Shown in pieces: positions 60,996 through 64,000 of a DNA stretch of 64,000 bases; positions within the stretch are counted from its first letter, which is position 1; the number at the start of each line of letters is the position of its first letter. The stretch comes from JAHRAW01 sp965262585 (lineage in GTDB: Bacteria; Pseudomonadota; Gammaproteobacteria; Arenicellales; Poriferihabitantaceae). The notes below the pieces were generated by a model. The model was not told the DNA's origin and did no database searches. It worked only from the letters and a program-made list of their open reading frames with translations. Location: contig OZ253546.1 in assembly GCA_965262585.1 (NCBI GenBank), positions 992,001-1,056,000 of the forward strand. The letters run 5' to 3'. A program made the translations under genes and the position numbers.

Positions 60996-62524
60996 CACGA
61001 GTCGCGCTCCAACAACGAAACCACGACCTCGCGATCGTTGAATGCGCGCACCCGCCCACCGATGGTCTGGGTGACTTCATGCCCCTTGCCGGCCACCAGC
61101 ACGATGTCTTCGGCGGTGGCGGCGGCGATGGCGGTTTCGATGGCGCGGCGGCGGTCGTGAATTACTTCGGCTTTGTCTTTCATACTCCCGACCATGCCGT
61201 GGATGATTTGCGCGGCGATGTGCGCGGGGTTTTCGGTGCGCGGGTTGTCGTCGGTGACAATCACGCGGTCGGCGAGACGCCCGGCAACCTTACCCATCTG
61301 CGGTCGCTTGCCACGGTCGCGGTCGCCACCGCAACCGAACACCAACCACAACCGCCCCCGGCACAACTCGCTCAAGGAAGTCAGCGCCCGCTGCAGGGCG
61401 TCCGGGGTGTGGGCGTAATCCACCACCACGGCGGGTGCGGAGTGCCGCTTGCGTAATAATTCCATGCGCCCGGGGGGCGGGCTGCATTGCCCGACCAGCG
61501 TGGCGATGCGCTCCAGGTCGTGGCCGCAGGCAATCAAGGTGGCGATGACGGCCAGCAAATTGGGAACATTGAGGGCGCCGATGAGGGGCGAACGCACGGT
61601 GGCGCTCTGCCCGCGATATTGCGCTTGAAAGGTGATGCCGTTTTCGTTTAGTTGCAGGTTGTGCGGGCGCAAGTCGCCGCCGCTGACGCCGTAGCCGAGA
61701 CACATTTCCGCGGCATGCTCCCGCATCATCCGGCGACCAAACGCATCATCGACGTTGACCACCGCGCTATGAAGACCTTCGAAGCGAAATAGTCTGCGCT
61801 TGGCGCGGGCGTAGCGTTCCATGCTGCGGTGATAGTCGAGATGGTCGCGGCTTAAGTTGGTGAGCAACGCCACATCAAAAGCCACTCGGTTCACGCGCCC
61901 CTGCTCCAGCCCGTGGGACGATACTTCGACGCATACCGCATCGGCTTTTTTGGCGCGCAACGAATCTAGGATGTGGTGGGTAGCGATGGCATCGGCGGTG
62001 GTCAGCGGCGAAGGCGTCAACTCGCCGATGAAGCCGGTGCCGATGGTGCTCAGCAATGCGCAACGTTGGCCGAGCCGCTCGAGGGCTTGAGCGAGGAGAT
62101 ACGCGCAAGTGGTTTTGCCGTTGGTGCCGGTGATGCCGATGAGCCGCATATCCGCCGAGGGATGGCCGTAAAAACGGTCGGCGATAACGCCGATGTGTTT
62201 TTTCAAACCGGCGACTTCGAAACTCGGTACGCCGTATTCGCGGCTCTCGCCACCACCGCGAAATTTTTCGCGTGCCACCGCCGCGGCGCCGTTTTCCACC
62301 GCTTGCTGAATGTAGTCACGGCCATCGCTATCTTCGCCGGGCACGGCGATGAACAAGTCGTCGGTGCTGACCCGGCGGCTGTCGAGGCTGAGGCCGCGAA
62401 TGCCGCGCTCGTTGCGAGACGCCACCGTTGCCAACCCGGCCAACAACACGCCCAGAGGTTGGGCCGGGGACCTCATGCGGCGCGTCATGCGCGTCTCGGC
62501 GGCGGCTAGTGGCTGTGGATTCAT
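60995..62524 (-). CDS. murE: UDP-MurNAc-tripeptide synthetase, meso-DAP type
   Basis: Adds the third peptide residue. GLSLDSRRVSTDDLFIAVPG, IGITGTNGKTTCAYLLAQAL and VVDYAHTPDALQRAL are Mur-ligase motifs; TDDNPRTENP contains DNPR, the signature for meso-diaminopimelate. 509 residues, with a somewhat long N-terminus of about 18 residues. It overlaps ftsI by four bases (ATGA). Confidence 0.96.
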   Translation of the reverse strand: MNPQPLAAAETRMTRRMRSPAQPLGVLLAGLATVASRNERGIRGLSLDSRRVSTDDLFIAVPGEDSDGRDYIQQAVENGAAAVAREKFRGGGESREYGVPSFEVAGLKKHIGVIADRFYGHPSADMRLIGITGTNGKTTCAYLLAQALERLGQRCALLSTIGTGFIGELTPSPLTTADAIATHHILDSLRAKKADAVCVEVSSHGLEQGRVNRVAFDVALLTNLSRDHLDYHRSMERYARAKRRLFRFEGLHSAVVNVDDAFGRRMMREHAAEMCLGYGVSGGDLRPHNLQLNENGITFQAQYRGQSATVRSPLIGALNVPNLLAVIATLIACGHDLERIATLVGQCSPPPGRMELLRKRHSAPAVVVDYAHTPDALQRALTSLSELCRGRLWLVFGCGGDRDRGKRPQMGKVAGRLADRVIVTDDNPRTENPAHIAAQIIHGMVGSMKDKAEVIHDRRRAIETAIAAATAEDIVLVAGKGHEVTQTIGGRVRAFNDREVVVSLLERDS

Positions 62525-64000
62525 GCGCCGTCCTCTTTGACTGCGGCGGCTCTGGTTGTCGCGGCCCTGGTTGCTGTAGCCTGGGTCGCAACCGGCGACA
62601 GCGCATCGGGCTTGACGTTATACAACCGCATCAAGTCCTTCATTAAATTTGCGAACACCGGCGCCGCCACATCGCCACCGTAATAACGCTCGCCACGCGG
62701 GTCGTCCACGGTCACCACCATGACGAACTTCGGATCGGAGATCGGGGCAATGCCGGCGAACACCGACAAGTATCGTTTGTCCTGATAGGCGCCATTCAGC
62801 AACTTGTGAATGGTGCCGGTTTTTCCGCCGATTCGGTAACGCGGAATACGCGCCTTGCGGGCGGTGCCTTCGGGGCTTGCGGCGCGCTCCAGCATGCGGC
62901 GGATGGCGCGTACCGTCTGCGCGCTGAATACGCGAGTGGCATCGGCGCGATAGCCCGGTGCTTTGGGTTGCAGCGTAACCGCTAGCAACTCGCCATCGGT
63001 GGCGAATACGCTGTAGGCGCGCGCCAGTTGCAACGGCGTGACGGAGAGACCGTAGCCGTAGGAAATGGTGGCGTGTTCGATGGGACGATTGCGACGCTTG
63101 AAAAGACCGGCGACTTCGCCGGGCAGGTTGGCGGCGCGCTGTCCGAAGCCGACCGCGGTGAAAGCGTCATACAAGTCATTGTAGGGAAACGACAGGGCGA
63201 TTTTGGCGACGCCGACGTTGCTGGAGCGCACCAACACATCGGCCACCGACAACGCTCCGTAGTCGTGAACATCGCGCACCGTGCGGCCACCGATTTTGTA
63301 GTAGCCGGGTGCGGTGTCCACAATCGTATCGGCATCCACCCGGCCGCTTTCCAGGGCCATGGCGATGGTGAAAGGTTTGGTGGTGGAACCCGGTTCGAGG
63401 ATATCGGTAACGCTGCGGTTTCGAAGCGCGTCACGGGTCATGGTACTGCGGTCGTTGGGGTTGAACTGCGGGGAGTTGACCATTGCCAGAATCTCACCGC
63501 TGGGAATCGCCAGCACCACCACGCTGCCACCGGCGGCGCGATGTTTATGCACCGCCGCTTCGAGATAGTCACCGGCAAGAGATTGAATGCGCTGGTCGAT
63601 GCTGAGAATCAAATCCCGACCCGGGCGTACCGGCTGAATGTTGTCGACGCGCTCGACGAAATTCCCGGTGCGAGATTTAAGCACACCGATGCGCCCGGGT
63701 TGGCCGCTGAGCGATGACTCGTGAGTGCGCTCCAAACCCTCTTGGCCGATGTCGTCCAAGTCGGTGAAGCCCACCAGATGCGCCCCGGCGGGGCCGCCCG
63801 GATAGTAGCGTTTATATTCCCGCTGCACCCCAACCCCCGGAATGGCGAGTTGCACCACGCGCTCCGCCAGCATCGGCGGCAAGCGTCGGCGGATATACAT
63901 AAAGTCAGAATTTTTATGCTTTGCGCATGCCGTGCGCAGTTGTTTTTCGGTAATCTTAATCAACGAGAACATCGGTTTCCAATGCTCCTCTGCGGCGCAA
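62521..64000 (-). CDS. ftsI: FtsI (PBP3), N-terminus cut by window edge
   Basis: The septal transpeptidase that crosslinks peptidoglycan. EPGSTTKPFTIAM holds the SxxK nucleophile, VRSSNVGVAKIA the SxN motif, and RIGGKTGTIHKL the KTG motif. The frame stays open beyond the ATG at 63972 to the window edge, and the membrane anchor and first part of the dimerisation domain are absent, so about 90 residues lie outside. The C-terminus ends in an Ala/Thr-rich tail. The remaining mraZ-rsmH-ftsL genes are expected just to the right. Confidence 0.96.
   Translation of the reverse strand, partial: CAAEEHWKPMFSLIKITEKQLRTACAKHKNSDFMYIRRRLPPMLAERVVQLAIPGVGVQREYKRYYPGGPAGAHLVGFTDLDDIGQEGLERTHESSLSGQPGRIGVLKSRTGNFVERVDNIQPVRPGRDLILSIDQRIQSLAGDYLEAAVHKHRAAGGSVVVLAIPSGEILAMVNSPQFNPNDRSTMTRDALRNRSVTDILEPGSTTKPFTIAMALESGRVDADTIVDTAPGYYKIGGRTVRDVHDYGALSVADVLVRSSNVGVAKIALSFPYNDLYDAFTAVGFGQRAANLPGEVAGLFKRRNRPIEHATISYGYGLSVTPLQLARAYSVFATDGELLAVTLQPKAPGYRADATRVFSAQTVRAIRRMLERAASPEGTARKARIPRYRIGGKTGTIHKLLNGAYQDKRYLSVFAGIAPISDPKFVMVVTVDDPRGERYYGGDVAAPVFANLMKDLMRLYNVKPDALSPVATQATATRAATTRAAAVKEDGA

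Noticed and set aside
62521..64000. FtsI as a truncated, anchor-less protein
   Set aside because: The frame remains open to the window edge, so the missing N-terminus is due to the cut and not a real truncation.

Overview
The window reads as the chromosome of a Gram-negative gammaproteobacterium-like organism, fairly GC-rich and probably uncultured. The signs are LpxC, a complete division/cell-wall (dcw) run ending in ftsZ-lpxC-dciA-secA-argJ-mutT, the rsmD-coaD-ferredoxin and ftsY-ftsE-ftsX blocks, murA next to his genes, and a SUF operon led by IscR. Genes are packed tightly, with many 4-base ATGA stop/start overlaps. I see no tRNA, rRNA, CRISPR array or recognisable transposase.

Layout. 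1-9.6 kb is housekeeping: an RlmJ-like methyltransferase cut by the left edge, moaC, a CPA2 antiporter, DUF1223, msrB, a Gph-like phosphatase, a VOC protein, ferredoxin, coaD, rsmD, ftsYEX and infA. 9.7-18 kb is a surface-glycan cluster (TPR-sulfotransferase, MurG-like glycosyltransferase, polysaccharide deacetylase, two GT4 glycosyltransferases, FkbM methyltransferase) wrapped around panB. 18.9-29.8 kb is a Yej-type oligopeptide ABC transporter whose substrate-binding and permease genes are separated by almost 5 kb of foreign-looking DNA. 29.8-34.6 kb holds a 2OG oxygenase, hisC, hisD and murA. 34.8-41.6 kb is the SUF operon (iscR, sufB, sufC, sufD, sufT, Rieske), with a three-gene ParA module lodged between sufB and sufC. 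41.9-48.9 kb holds coaE, mutT, argJ, secA, dciA and lpxC. 49.2-64 kb is the dcw cluster from ftsZ back to an N-terminally cut ftsI.

The most interesting material is a set of visibly AT-richer genes placed exactly at operon joints without breaking the operons: (a) the Yej insert, made of two slots separated by a 143-bp chimera of a permease start joined to a substrate-binding-protein end, carrying a HEPN-like protein in one slot and a beta-class DNA methyltransferase fused to an Mrr-like nuclease, a DUF805-Sel1 protein and two membrane proteins in the other; (b) the ParA/coiled-coil/membrane trio in suf; (c) a DUF7002-like domain fused in frame to the N-terminus of ArgJ, which has lost its own start codon; (d) the RlmJ-like gene overlapping the moaC stop; (e) a DUF2335 pair. 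Three families of dispersed palindromic repeats are present, one of them read through as part of the signal peptide of the Yej-like binding protein.

All functional statements rest on motif recognition by eye and the reading of gene order; no similarity search was run.
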